Of a DNA stretch of 64,000 nt, positions 55,328-63,294 are shown piece after piece (position 1 is the first letter of the stretch; each line of letters opens with the position of its first letter). This stretch comes from Sphingopyxis terrae subsp. terrae NBRC 15098 (lineage in GTDB: Bacteria; Pseudomonadota; Alphaproteobacteria; Sphingomonadales; Sphingomonadaceae), in NCBI RefSeq assembly GCF_001598815.1, contig NZ_BCZQ01000006.1:148553-212552 (forward strand), given 5' to 3'. A program made the translations under genes and the position numbers. The notes below the pieces were generated by a model. It saw nothing but the letters and a program-made list of their open reading frames with translations, was not told the origin of the DNA and did not search any database.

Positions 55328-56092
55328 TCATGGGCGCCCCCTATCATCGGCGCGGGTCACGAAGATGCCTGCCGTCTGCGTCGAACCGGCGATTGGGGGT
55401 TGCTGCGGATCTGCGGTTCGGCTGCCGTTCCTTTGACGATCGGGCTGCGATCGTTCTGCTGCAACGCTGCCGTTGGAGCGCGCGACGAACAACGGAGACC
55501 GAGTCCACGCGAGCGGGTCGGCGGTCTCGACCGCGACGCCGGCAGCGAGCGGCTCACTGCCGACCAACGGCGCGATCGCGGCCACGTAGGCGATGGTCTC
55601 GGCGGGCAGCGCGCGGCCAGCCGAGAGATAGTCATCGTAGCGCCCGGGGCCGGCATTGTAGGCCGCGAGGAAGCCCGGCGCGCCGTAGCGGTCGTGCATT
55701 TCGCGCAGATAGGCTGAACCAGCGAGGATGTTGTCGCGCGGGTCAAAGGGATCGGCCCCCAGACCGTGGCGCGCCCGCAGGTCCGCCCAGGTCGCGGGCA
55801 TGATCTGCATGAGTCCCATCGCGCCCTTGGGCGAAACCGCGCGGACACGACCGCCGCTCTCGACGCGCATGACTGCCCAGATCCAGCGCTCGGGAATGCC
55901 GAACCGCTGCGCTGCCTCGGCGACCGCTTGTGTGTGTGGCGAGCCTGCCGCGGGTCGCTCGATGACCGAGGTCTGCGCCAGAGACGGCGCGGGCATCGCG
56001 CCGGCAAAGGCCAGGCCGGAAAGGAGAAGGAAGGGCAGTCGGCGGGCGGCCACTTTCGGTCCGGCAGCGGGCTGGCGACGGGAGACGCGCAT
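55328..56092 (-). CDS. Lytic transglycosylase (VirB1-like)
   Basis: A 254-residue secreted GH23 enzyme. The signal peptide ends PSLAQ; the catalytic Glu78 lies in VMRVESGGRV, followed by GAMGLMQIMPATWADL and LAAYNAGPGRYDDY. It opens peptidoglycan for the transfer channel. It lies 3 bp downstream of the DUF736 gene. Confidence 0.9.
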   Translation of the reverse strand: MRVSRRQPAAGPKVAARRLPFLLLSGLAFAGAMPAPSLAQTSVIERPAAGSPHTQAVAEAAQRFGIPERWIWAVMRVESGGRVRAVSPKGAMGLMQIMPATWADLRARHGLGADPFDPRDNILAGSAYLREMHDRYGAPGFLAAYNAGPGRYDDYLSAGRALPAETIAYVAAIAPLVGSEPLAAGVAVETADPLAWTRSPLFVARSNGSVAAERSQPDRQRNGSRTADPQQPPIAGSTQTAGIFVTRADDRGRP

Positions 56093-56095
56093 CGA

Positions 56096-56434
56096 TCAGT
56101 CCCGCTCGCTGCGCTTGGTCGGCCTGTTCCAGTAGAGACCCCATGCTGATTTGTTGTCGGCCGACTGGAACAGGTTGGCTCGGATTGGCTGCGCGAAGGT
56201 CGGATCGTCGAACTGCAACGACACATACTCGCCGGCCTTCTCGCCGGTGCGCTTCCATCCCGCGCCCACTTCCGGCCCATCGGCGTCGTCGCCGAGGTGA
56301 ACGCGATAGTCGGGCGCGTTCTCGGCGTCGGAGTGCTCCGCCGGCACGAGCACCAGAGTGGCGTCGAGGGCGAGCGTGCGAATGCGGCCGCCATAGCCGC
56401 TCTTGGTGCGGGTGAATTCTCCGATCAGGCTCAT
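56096..56434 (-). CDS. DUF736 domain-containing protein
   Basis: A 112-residue protein starting MSLIGEFTRTKSGYGGRIRT and ending with SADNKSAWGLYWNRP, matching the DUF736 family, which is common in ICE transfer regions. Function unknown. A second paralogue is encoded at 61613-61939. Confidence 0.87.
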   Translation of the reverse strand: MSLIGEFTRTKSGYGGRIRTLALDATLVLVPAEHSDAENAPDYRVHLGDDADGPEVGAGWKRTGEKAGEYVSLQFDDPTFAQPIRANLFQSADNKSAWGLYWNRPTKRSERD

Positions 56435-56479
56435 GGCGACCTCCTTGGCGATGCGGTGGAACGGGTCATGGCTGCGCCG

Positions 56480-57025
56480 TCACCGCGTCGGCGCGCGCCA
56501 AACGAAGCGACCTTCGCCGTCTTCGTCGGTGTACAGAGGCGTGGCCCGGCCGATCACGGTGGTGAAGGCGAGAGGCCCGAAGTAGCGGCCGTCCAGGCTG
56601 TCCCGGACGCCGATGTTCATGAGGAAGAGTTCGCTCGCGCCGAGCCTGTGGCAGCCCTGCCAGATGGGCAGCGTGCGCCCCAGACGGTCGCGGTCGAGCG
56701 CATTGCCGACTGTGATTCCGTCGACGGTAATGTCGCCACCCGAACGGCAGACCGTTTGCCCGGGAAGTGCGGCAACGCGTTTCAAGAGCGGCACGCCGCG
56801 TGGCAGATAACCCCGGTCCGCGAGGAATGCGGTAAGCGGCTCCGGCGCATTGACCGCGACAAGGTCGGTGACCTCGAGCGGTGTCGCCGGGCCGATCTCG
56901 TAGAGACCGACCGGGACGCTGGCCGATGCGTTCCAGACGAGCCGCGGTGCAACGTGCACCATGGCCAGCGTGATCAGCAGGAGCGCGGCGCCCGTGGCCG
57001 TCAGCAGGTAGCCGGCGCGCGTCAT
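56480..57025 (-). CDS. traF: Conjugal transfer peptidase TraF (S26 family)
   Basis: A 181-residue S26 peptidase. One N-terminal membrane segment (LLTATGAALLLITLAMV) precedes Ser36 (SASVPVGLY) and Lys82 (LLKRVAALPG). It ends with a conserved YFGPLAFTTVIGRATPLYT. TraF-type peptidases process or cyclise TrbC-like pilins. Overlaps the DUF2840 stop by four bases. Confidence 0.9.
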   Translation of the reverse strand: MTRAGYLLTATGAALLLITLAMVHVAPRLVWNASASVPVGLYEIGPATPLEVTDLVAVNAPEPLTAFLADRGYLPRGVPLLKRVAALPGQTVCRSGGDITVDGITVGNALDRDRLGRTLPIWQGCHRLGASELFLMNIGVRDSLDGRYFGPLAFTTVIGRATPLYTDEDGEGRFVWRAPTR

Positions 57026-57537
57026 GGCTCGGCCCTCTGTCGCAAGCGCCAGGCGCGGTGCTGCTGTCGGCAGTAGGATCGCGGGGCGTCGCCGGCGGCG
57101 AGCCGGTTGTGGACATGGCGCCAGTAGTCGGGGGCAGCTTCGGCGGGGTCGATGTCGAGCGCTTCGATCGCGTCGATCAGAAGCAGCACGCGTTCGACGC
57201 TCGGCCAGCCGCTTGTTTGCAGCAGGATTTCACCACCGGGTCGCACCGAGGGTAGCGTCTGATAGCCTTCGCTCACGCTGACGGCGCGCAGGATGTCGAT
57301 GCGCGAGACGACGGTGCCAAAGCCATTTGATGCCCAGCGGACGAAGGCGAAGACAGCCCCGGCGGGGAAGCTGAGGACGCGGCGCCGTCGGTCGAGGATC
57401 TGTTCGTGGACCGCATGGCCGAAGCGGATCCAGTGCTCGATCTGCTTCTCGCGCCAAACCAGTTCGACCTCGGTGAGCCGACCGGGAGGTGATGACGGCC
57501 GAACGCCCGCTGCGCCATGAAGTGAGGGTGCGCTCAT
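57022..57537 (-). CDS. DUF2840 domain-containing protein
   Basis: A 171-residue protein (LTEVELVWREKQIEHWIRFG, RRVLSFPAGAVFAFVRWASN) matching DUF2840, regularly found between traF and the ParA/RHH genes of these elements. Function unknown. Both ends overlap neighbours by four bases. Confidence 0.88.
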   Translation of the reverse strand: MSAPSLHGAAGVRPSSPPGRLTEVELVWREKQIEHWIRFGHAVHEQILDRRRRVLSFPAGAVFAFVRWASNGFGTVVSRIDILRAVSVSEGYQTLPSVRPGGEILLQTSGWPSVERVLLLIDAIEALDIDPAEAAPDYWRHVHNRLAAGDAPRSYCRQQHRAWRLRQRAEP

Positions 57538-57773
57538 GGCGCGTCCCCCTCGGCAGGAAACGCGCCCGCGAGGAGCTCGCGCAGCATGTCGGCGACGGTT
57601 TGGCCGCGCTGGAACGCGGTGACCTTGATCCGGCCGCGCAGGTCCGGCGTGACGTCGATCGTGAGGCGCGCGGTGTAGGCGATGGCGTCAGCCCTGCGGC
57701 CGCGCGGATCGTCGGCGGTCTTGATCCAAGTGTCCGGGTCGCCGGGCCGCGCGGCGAAGCTGCGCCTGGTCAT
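57534..57773 (-). CDS. Ribbon-helix-helix protein (partition-associated)
   Basis: A 79-residue protein with an RHH-like C-terminal half (TARLTIDVTPDLRGRIKVTAFQRGQTVADMLRELL). It follows parA with an ATGA overlap, so it probably binds the centromere-like site or regulates parA. ATG 57773 was chosen; the longer open frame is antisense-like inside parA. Confidence 0.82.
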   Translation of the reverse strand: MTRRSFAARPGDPDTWIKTADDPRGRRADAIAYTARLTIDVTPDLRGRIKVTAFQRGQTVADMLRELLAGAFPAEGDAP

Positions 57774-58408
57774 GGTGCGAGCCTTCCAACTTCGGCGCAA
57801 AGCGCTGCGATCTCGCGCGTGCCGGCACGCTGGCCATCGAGCTCCGAGATCAGGCGGCCGGATTGCGCGGCATCCGCGAAGCCGACGCGTTGGCCTATCG
57901 CGCTCGCCAGCACCGGCGGATCGTGTTCGGCGAGTGCCTTCGCGGTCTCGCGTGCGATGATGGTGCGCGCGCCACAGCGGTTGAGCACGAACCGGGCGAC
58001 AAGCGACGGGCGGAACAGGCGTGCCTCGCGGAGCAGTGCCAGCATCTCGGCTGACGCCCATCCGTCGAAGGGCGACGGCTGAACCGGGATGAGGACGAGA
58101 TCGGCGGCAAGCAGGGCCGAGCGCATGAGGCCGGCGACGCGCGGCGGCCCATCGATCACCACATGATCGGCGCCGCGCGCCAGTTCGGGCGCTTCGCGGT
58201 GCAAGGTGTCGCGCGCCAGTCCGATGACGGCGAACCGGCGAGGCAGGCCTTCACGGGCGCGGGCTTCGGACCAGTCGAGTGAAGAACCCTGCGGATCGGC
58301 GTCGATGAGCATGACGCGTTGATCGCGGCTGGCCCATTCGCCGGCGAGATGAAGGGCGAGCGTCGTCTTGCCAACGCCGCCCTTCTGGTTGAGCAACGCG
58401 ACGATCAT
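57770..58408 (-). CDS. parA: ParA family partition ATPase
   Basis: A 212-residue ParA/MinD ATPase. The deviant Walker A is NQKGGVGKTT (7-16), Walker A-prime is VMLIDADPQGSS and Walker B is HVVIDGPPRV. It overlaps repA and the RHH gene. It probably helps keep the excised circular ICE during cell division. Confidence 0.9.
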   Translation of the reverse strand: MIVALLNQKGGVGKTTLALHLAGEWASRDQRVMLIDADPQGSSLDWSEARAREGLPRRFAVIGLARDTLHREAPELARGADHVVIDGPPRVAGLMRSALLAADLVLIPVQPSPFDGWASAEMLALLREARLFRPSLVARFVLNRCGARTIIARETAKALAEHDPPVLASAIGQRVGFADAAQSGRLISELDGQRAGTREIAALCAEVGRLAP

Positions 58409-59466
58409 GACCGTGCGCTCCGTCGGCCGCGGGGTGGTTTTCCACCGTTGCCCCGCTCCAACAAGAAGTTAGATTCGTTGTTAGACTCTAAGTTAAGGCT
58501 CGGAATCGCCGTTTCAGGCCAGAGGGTTAGTTGCGATTTCCGCGCCCGAAGTCCCGAGGCGGCAACGCCCGAAATCCCGATACCGTTTGCGCCCGAAGTC
58601 CCGATCGCATCCACAACGCCATCCACAGGGCCTGTGGACAAGTTGATGGGGCGGATGTGCAGGCGTTCCTGACGACCGGCGCGCTCCAGAGCCAAGCGAT
58701 AGCCGGGCAGCGGCTGGCGGGCGACGATGCGGCGGATGTCGATGGCGAAGTCGGAAACACGCGCCTGGCTGCCCGATTTGGCGTGCAAGTGCGCGATTTC
58801 GAAGGTCCAGCCCGCGGGCTGACGGCCGGCATGCTTGCGGGCGACCCGATAGAGCCAGCGCTCGATGCCGCCGGTCAGTCGGAAATAGGCGGGATCGATG
58901 GCGAGGACGAGCGAGCGGTCAATGACACCGCGATAGAGCCAGTCGGGCAGGACGAACTCCATGCCCTCCACGCGGCCGTCGCGCGTCGTGCATTCCCCCC
59001 ACTCGTTTATCCAGGAGAATTGCTGACGCCGCCAATGCTCGCCGTTGCGGATCGTGGTGCGGATGACCGTCGACTGAAGGCGCGCCAGAGCGCCCTTGAG
59101 GAGCCGATAGTCGCGCGATCCGGTCTGGCGCCCGATGGCAGTCAGGAGTTGATATGGCGTGAAGCGCAGGAAGCGTGACGTTTGAAAGCCTAGGTTCGCG
59201 GCTTCGACAATCTGGCTCGCGGCCCAGATCAGGATGTCGGCGTCCCAGATGGTCGCCATGCCATGCTCCGGGACCGCGAAGACTTCGACGCGGACGTCGC
59301 CGGCTTCGTAGTGGATCGGTGAGGTGCGCTTGGCCTTGGCGAGCGAGAAGAAGGGCCGCTCCATCAGATCGCGCTGGTCGCGCGGACTGGCGTCGCCGGT
59401 GGCGACGATGAACGGGTCGAGCCGCGATCGTTCGCTCAAGGAGAGGGGGCGCTGCCGCGGGGACAT
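58405..59466 (-). CDS. Replication initiator protein A (RepA-like)
   Basis: A 353-residue RepA-like initiator (winged helix) with the conserved start RPLSLSERSRLDPFIVATGD, ERPFFSLAKAKRT and a central WLYRVARKHAGRQ. It is related to plasmid initiators of IncP-like type and is regular in these ICEs. The C-terminal 80 residues are low-complexity. It supports transient replication of the excised form, as inferred from context. ATG 59466 was chosen; the upstream extension is Arg/Pro-rich. Confidence 0.87.
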   Translation of the reverse strand: MSPRQRPLSLSERSRLDPFIVATGDASPRDQRDLMERPFFSLAKAKRTSPIHYEAGDVRVEVFAVPEHGMATIWDADILIWAASQIVEAANLGFQTSRFLRFTPYQLLTAIGRQTGSRDYRLLKGALARLQSTVIRTTIRNGEHWRRQQFSWINEWGECTTRDGRVEGMEFVLPDWLYRGVIDRSLVLAIDPAYFRLTGGIERWLYRVARKHAGRQPAGWTFEIAHLHAKSGSQARVSDFAIDIRRIVARQPLPGYRLALERAGRQERLHIRPINLSTGPVDGVVDAIGTSGANGIGISGVAASGLRARKSQLTLWPETAIPSLNLESNNESNFLLERGNGGKPPRGRRSARS

Positions 59467-59476
59467 GCCGGACGGC

Positions 59477-59758
59477 TCAGCGGGCCTGGCCGCCGCCGAA
59501 GGCAGGCGTGACGGCGGCATGGCGCTTGGCGGGAAGGACGCTCCCGCGCGGATCGGACGTCGAGGTGACAAACCCGAGGTCAGCCCACGCTTTCAGGTCC
59601 TCGAGCGCGTAGACGACGCGCCCGCCGAGCTTGCGATAGGCGGGACCGGTGCCGTAGGTCCGGTGTTTCTCGAGCGTGCGATCCGAGAGACCGAGGAAGC
59701 GCGCCGCTTCAGGCGTACGGAGAAAGCGTTGCGGCACGCCGGCGCCATTGGGTGACAT
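59477..59758 (-). CDS. Helix-turn-helix (AlpA/MerR-like) DNA-binding protein
   Basis: A 93-residue protein with an excisionase-like winged HTH (RFLRTPEAARFLGLSDRTLEKHRTYGTGPAYRKLGGRVVYALEDLKAW). It precedes repA by 10 bp. It may regulate the replication/partition module; a second AlpA-type protein sits beside the integrase. Confidence 0.86.
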   Translation of the reverse strand: MSPNGAGVPQRFLRTPEAARFLGLSDRTLEKHRTYGTGPAYRKLGGRVVYALEDLKAWADLGFVTSTSDPRGSVLPAKRHAAVTPAFGGGQAR

Positions 59759-59883
59759 GATCGGGCCTCCGAGTTTGCGCGAGAGCCGCAGGGGGACAGC
59801 GGCGGTTGGCGGCTACCCTGGCGGACCGCGAAGTTGCGGAGGGAGTGGGAAGCTGGCGGGAGCAAATCCCCACACCAGGCGTG

Positions 59884-60459
59884 CTAGCGTCGACGGCGAT
59901 GGCTCAGCAGGCGTCGATAGCCGCCGGCGATCATGGCGAGGCCGCCGCGCACGAGGTCCATGGTCGCGAACCGGCGCGAGGATGTTTTCCACGGTTCATC
60001 GGCAAGGTCGCGCGTGCCGAACAGTGTCACGGCGATTTCGCGGTAGCTGGCGCCGCTGAGACGACCGTCCACGGCCTGCAACATCCGTCGCGCACGTTGA
60101 CGTTGCTGCCGCGTGAGCCGTGTGTCGGCAGGGATCGCGCGACCATGAAGCGAACTCAGGAGACGGGCGACGGCCTCGAGCCGATCGAAGCCTTCGGGGC
60201 CGAGCGGGATGACGGCCGCCGCGCCTTCGTCCGCGCCGAATCCGCCGAGGCGCAGGATCTGGAGCCGTTCGCCATTCGTGAGGGTATGAACGAAGTGGGA
60301 GCCTTGCGCGTCTGATTGGCCGGGCGCCTGCGCGTCAATGGATTGTGACGTGTCGTCCTTCGGCAGGATGGCGGGCGGTGCGGTCAATAGTACGACACCA
60401 GTGTTCACGGTGGGCGCCCAGATGGGCGCGGCCTCTTTGGCGTCGAGGGCGGGCGACAA
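59884..60459 (-). CDS. DUF2285 protein, C-terminal part of an FseA-like activator
   Basis: A DUF2285-type DNA-binding region (TNGERLQILRLGGFGADEGAA, then RLTRQQRQRARRMLQAVDG and YREIAVTLFG). It has no good start codon: only a TTG at 60459 with no ribosome site. The frame continues upstream and meets the DUF6499 ORF, which ends in another frame at 60335. Fusing the two by a +1 shift at TTT-C (60466-60463) gives one 257-residue protein of the expected DUF6499-DUF2285 layout (WGLRF followed by LLSPALDA). This matches the FseA excision activator of ICEMlSym R7A. Confidence 0.8.
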   Translation of the reverse strand: MSPALDAKEAAPIWAPTVNTGVVLLTAPPAILPKDDTSQSIDAQAPGQSDAQGSHFVHTLTNGERLQILRLGGFGADEGAAAVIPLGPEGFDRLEAVARLLSSLHGRAIPADTRLTRQQRQRARRMLQAVDGRLSGASYREIAVTLFGTRDLADEPWKTSSRRFATMDLVRGGLAMIAGGYRRLLSHRRRR

Positions 60460-60658
60460 CAGGAAATCGCAGCCCCCATCGAGACCTCGTCGCCTCGGTT
60501 GCTGCGGTGTCGGCGTTCGGTTCCAGCTGAGCGGCCTCGAAGTCGCGCTGATAGTCTTCGTTCCGGCGCAGCCATTCCCAGGCGAGTTCGGGCGAGACGA
60601 GGCTTTCGACGTATTCGTAGCGCTCGGACGATCGCCAGTGCGAGATGTCGGGGGTCAT
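60335..60658 (-). CDS. DUF6499 protein, N-terminal part of an FseA-like activator
   Basis: A 107-residue ORF starting MTPDISHWRSSERYEYVESL with a strong GGAGG site. Its first 65 residues are a DUF6499-like domain (ELAWEWLRRNEDYQRDFEAA) ending WGLRF; the remaining 42 residues in this frame are Arg/His-rich and not family-like. A +1 shift after TTT (60466-60464) would continue into the DUF2285 frame. The short unshifted product may be a minor form or the default product. Confidence 0.8.
   Translation of the reverse strand: MTPDISHWRSSERYEYVESLVSPELAWEWLRRNEDYQRDFEAAQLEPNADTAATEATRSRWGLRFPVVARPRRQRGRAHLGAHREHWCRTIDRTARHPAEGRHVTIH
60463..60470 (-). promoter_or_regulatory. Putative programmed +1 frameshift site
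   Basis: The minus strand reads CGA TTT C CTG here. The Phe codon TTT overlaps TTC in the +1 frame, so a peptidyl tRNA-Phe can re-pair after slipping by one base. The protein match changes frame at precisely this position (WGLRF to LLSPALDA). Confidence 0.6.
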
Positions 60659-60773
60659 GCATCCTCCGCCAGCAAACCTGCAGCAGCTTCGATGCGCAGG
60701 ATTCCGCCACGCAAGCACAAGTGGAAGCCGGAGAAATGGAAACGGGCGATGCCGCTGCGGCATCACCCCCGCA

Positions 60774-61040
60774 TCAGTGACGCGGGTGCTCTTGTGCGAG
60801 CTCGCGGTAGCCGTGCAGGGTCATCCATTTGGCACGATCGAGATGGCTGTCATGGATGCGCCGGGCGCGCTCCGGTTCGGCGGCCGGGTCTATGCCGAAC
60901 AGGATCGACACGGCCTCTTGCCAAGCAGCGCCGTCCGACGCGGCATCAAGGAGACGGAGGTAGAGCGTCATGTGCGCCCGATCATAGTCGGTGATCGACG
61001 CGCTCTCCGGCGGTCGTTCGAGGAAGTCTGCCTTGGTCAC
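60774..61040 (-). CDS. Small DUF2285-like protein (QseM-like candidate)
   Basis: An 88-residue acidic protein (ITDYDRAHMTLYLRLLDAAS, then EPERARRIHDSHLDRAKWMT) resembling the small DUF2285 proteins that accompany FseA-like genes. In ICEMlSym R7A QseM is an antiactivator of this kind that binds FseA. GTG start at 61040. It lies 115 bp upstream of the DUF6499 ORF and in the same orientation. The function is inferred. Confidence 0.72.
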   Translation of the reverse strand: MTKADFLERPPESASITDYDRAHMTLYLRLLDAASDGAAWQEAVSILFGIDPAAEPERARRIHDSHLDRAKWMTLHGYRELAQEHPRH

Positions 61041-61160
61041 GACGCCCCACCTGGAATCACAGAGCCCCTGCGTGTCGACATGGCGTTAACCAAGCCCGAC
61101 TTCGACGGCAACTGGTATGGCTGCTGGCCCGCAACGCGGGTTGGCCGTCGTGGAACGGCG

Positions 61161-61424
61161 CTAGCTTCTCTTCCGCATGTCGCTGGCGGCTTTTCGGCCA
61201 TGGACGAGCATCACCCCTTCACCTTGGTCAGACTGCAAGAGGACGATGCCATGCGCTTCGAATGCCCGGCGCACCTGATCGCGCGTGCTCTCGTAGACCT
61301 TCAAGTCGCTCTCCGACTCGAGGCGCTTGAGCGCGGTCAGTGATACACGGGCTTCGTCAGCGAGCGTCTCCTGTGTCCAACCCAGCAGCGCGCGTGCGGC
61401 CCGCGACAGTCGGGCGGTGATCAT
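61161..61424 (-). CDS. XRE-type HTH repressor
   Basis: An 87-residue HTH protein (SRAARALLGWTQETLADEARVSLTALKRLESE) with a short C-terminal strand region (AFEAHGIVLLQSDQGEGVML). This type often autoregulates. ATG 61424 has GGAGG nine bases upstream. A perfect 20-bp palindrome (61416-61435) covers the start codon. It may control the frameshift-activator module downstream on the same strand. Confidence 0.84.
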   Translation of the reverse strand: MITARLSRAARALLGWTQETLADEARVSLTALKRLESESDLKVYESTRDQVRRAFEAHGIVLLQSDQGEGVMLVHGRKAASDMRKRS

Positions 61425-61435
61425 GCATGATCACC
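61416..61435. promoter_or_regulatory. Perfect 20-bp palindrome over the XRE start codon
   Basis: GGTGATCATGCATGATCACC is self-complementary throughout. It covers the region from the ribosome site to the third codon of the XRE gene. It is a likely autoregulatory operator, and an RNA hairpin here would also hide the start codon. Confidence 0.7.
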
Positions 61436-61612
61436 TCCACTCGGACCTCAGCGCACGCCAGAACTACGACTATAATAGTCGCTCTTGGCTTCTCGGGCCA
61501 GACTGAAGAGCGTCTATTGCGGTCGCTCGAGTAGTTCAGGCCGCAACCTGATTCGGATGCTTTGGCTGACGAAGGCCCGTCCGGATCGACCGGACGGGGC
61601 GTCGCCGGAGCC

Positions 61613-61939
61613 TCAGTCGCCGTTGCGGCGGCTGGGGCGGGACCAGATGAGGCTGAAAGCTTCGCCGTCCTCGTCGTTGAACAGGTTGGCGTAGATCGGG
61701 GCGTTGAAGCTCGGGTCGTCCAGCTTGAGACCAAGATAGTCGCGGCCCTCGTTGGAGCGCTTGGACCAGGCGGCGCCGATCTCGGCGCGACCGACCAGGA
61801 CGCGGTGGCTGGGGGCGTTCTCGCCGGTGGCCCGGGTCTCGGGGACGATGCGGACGTTCTTGGCCTGAACGCTCAGGGTGACGATCTCGCCGGTGAACTC
61901 GTTCGTGCCGGTCTTCTTGAAGGTGCCGATGGTGGCCAT
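61613..61939 (-). CDS. DUF736 domain-containing protein (second copy)
   Basis: A 108-residue DUF736 protein (MATIGTFKKTGTNEFTGEIV, later GLKLDDPSFNAPIYANLF and SLIWSRPSR). Paralogue of the copy at 56096. ATG 61939 has a GGAG site. Function unknown. Confidence 0.87.
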   Translation of the reverse strand: MATIGTFKKTGTNEFTGEIVTLSVQAKNVRIVPETRATGENAPSHRVLVGRAEIGAAWSKRSNEGRDYLGLKLDDPSFNAPIYANLFNDEDGEAFSLIWSRPSRRNGD

Positions 61940-62548
61940 GTCATTTCTCCTCGATCTGAAGTCTCGAGCCCGCACCATTGCGGCCTCGATGGCGATCGAC
62001 GGGCCGGAGACGATCGACGGCGCACCCCTGCCTGGGGTCCCCAGCTCGCTGGGGTAGGCTTGGGGCCTGACAGCAAAGGAGGAACTTTCTTGTCCCGCGA
62101 GGAATGACGGCGCAGCCGGCAGGGGAAGAAAGTTGTGACGCCGCTGTTGCGCCATAGGCGAGCGAGGCGTGAGCCGGTCTTCGGCCAGATCAGGCCATTG
62201 AAGAGGCCGCTCGGGTGCGCTCGATCTGGCTAGATCCCGAGGGGATGACGTGGCGGCGCAAGGCATCGGCCGAATTGGCACGCGCGGTTCACGTGATCGG
62301 CGTTTCCGAGCTCTGAGCTGACACGTCTCGTCCTGCTGATGAGGGGCGCCTGACCGGTGACGCCCGTCAGCCTGCGTTTGGTCAGTCGGCGAATGAGCAG
62401 CCTGGGATCAGACGATCAGCGAGCACTGCGCCATGACAGGTTGCGCACTGACGTGCGCGCCCTTCGCCCGATCCCACATCAGGTCGGTCGATGGTTGGTG
62501 CGTGGTGCACGTCGGCTTTCTGGTCCGGCTCTGCGGTCAGTTCGGCAT
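61940..62548. other. 609-bp stretch without a convincing gene
   Basis: It holds a hairpin near 62036-62052 (CCCCAGC-TC-GCTGGGG) and an inverted repeat (AACTTTCTT at 62083-62091, AAGAAAGTT at 62126-62134). A short plus-strand frame ends SAELARAVHVIGVSEL at about 62315 but has no good start and may be a remnant. The remaining ORFs are antisense-like. Confidence 0.5.
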
Positions 62549-62989
62549 TCAGGCATTGGCAACGCCCCGGCTGGTCGATCCTGGCGGGGTGAGTGACGTC
62601 ACGCGGATGAAGGTCGTGATCGCAACGGCAATCGCCCCGATGACCGAGAACACGAGCTGCCAGGTTTCCGACGGCATGGTGTGTTTCACGATGCCATGCG
62701 TCGCGTGAAAGCCCGCGATGGCTGCGGGCGCGACGAAAGCCAATGCGACGAGGAGTTTCAGCCAGGCTGGCCGCAGGATGGCGAGCAGAAGCTGGCCGAC
62801 GCCGAGTGCGATAACGGCACCAACGGCGCCGATGACGATGGCACCGAGCAGGCCGGCGCCGGTCTGATGCGCCCAGATGCCCGCGCTGACGCCGATGAAA
62901 GCTGGAAGGGCAAAGACGGCGAGCGTGAACAACAGCCAGCAAAGCACGCCGATGGCGACGAGCGAACCGAGAATGGCGAAGACGATCAT
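62549..62989 (-). CDS. Hypothetical integral membrane protein
   Basis: A 146-residue protein with four likely membrane helices (VFAILGSLVAIGVLCWLLF, LLGAIVIGAVGAVIALGVG, LLVALAFVAPAAIAGF, VFSVIGAIAVAITTFI). No family is recognised; it lies among ICE accessory genes. ATG 62989 is the first good start. Confidence 0.72.
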   Translation of the reverse strand: MIVFAILGSLVAIGVLCWLLFTLAVFALPAFIGVSAGIWAHQTGAGLLGAIVIGAVGAVIALGVGQLLLAILRPAWLKLLVALAFVAPAAIAGFHATHGIVKHTMPSETWQLVFSVIGAIAVAITTFIRVTSLTPPGSTSRGVANA

Positions 62990-63129
62990 GGTGGTGGCCT
63001 CCGTGAGAAAGGTCTGACGGGTGCGCCAACCACCACCACCAAGGCGCTTTGCAGAGTATAGCGAAATTCGACGTGCTTCGGGAGCGGAAATCGAACCGAT
63101 CTCCGCCCGCGAAGCTGTTCCGCCAGACG

Positions 63130-63294
63130 TCAGACGTCGAACGGATCGATCTCGGCCACGACCTCGGCATCGCCGTCAAACTCGTTGCAGGGAGTGACAG
63201 ACAGCGTGCCGTCGCCCGCCCGGAAGATGATGATGGCGACCATCAGGGTGCCAGCGAGGCTGTTTGCGAAGGCATAAGCGGCGTCGAGGGACAT
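63130..63294 (-). CDS. Small hypothetical protein
   Basis: A 54-residue acidic protein (MSLDAAYAFANSLAGTLMVA, then DEFDGD-like NEFDGDAEVV). AGGAG lies about ten bases before ATG 63294. Short size and unknown family make it tentative, but the NEFDGD acidic patch and the ribosome site support a real gene. Confidence 0.55.
   Translation of the reverse strand: MSLDAAYAFANSLAGTLMVAIIIFRAGDGTLSVTPCNEFDGDAEVVAEIDPFDV

Noticed and set aside
62172..62315. A short plus-strand coding-like frame ending SAELARAVHVIGVSEL
   Set aside because: There is a stop codon just upstream and no good start, so it can be at most a remnant.
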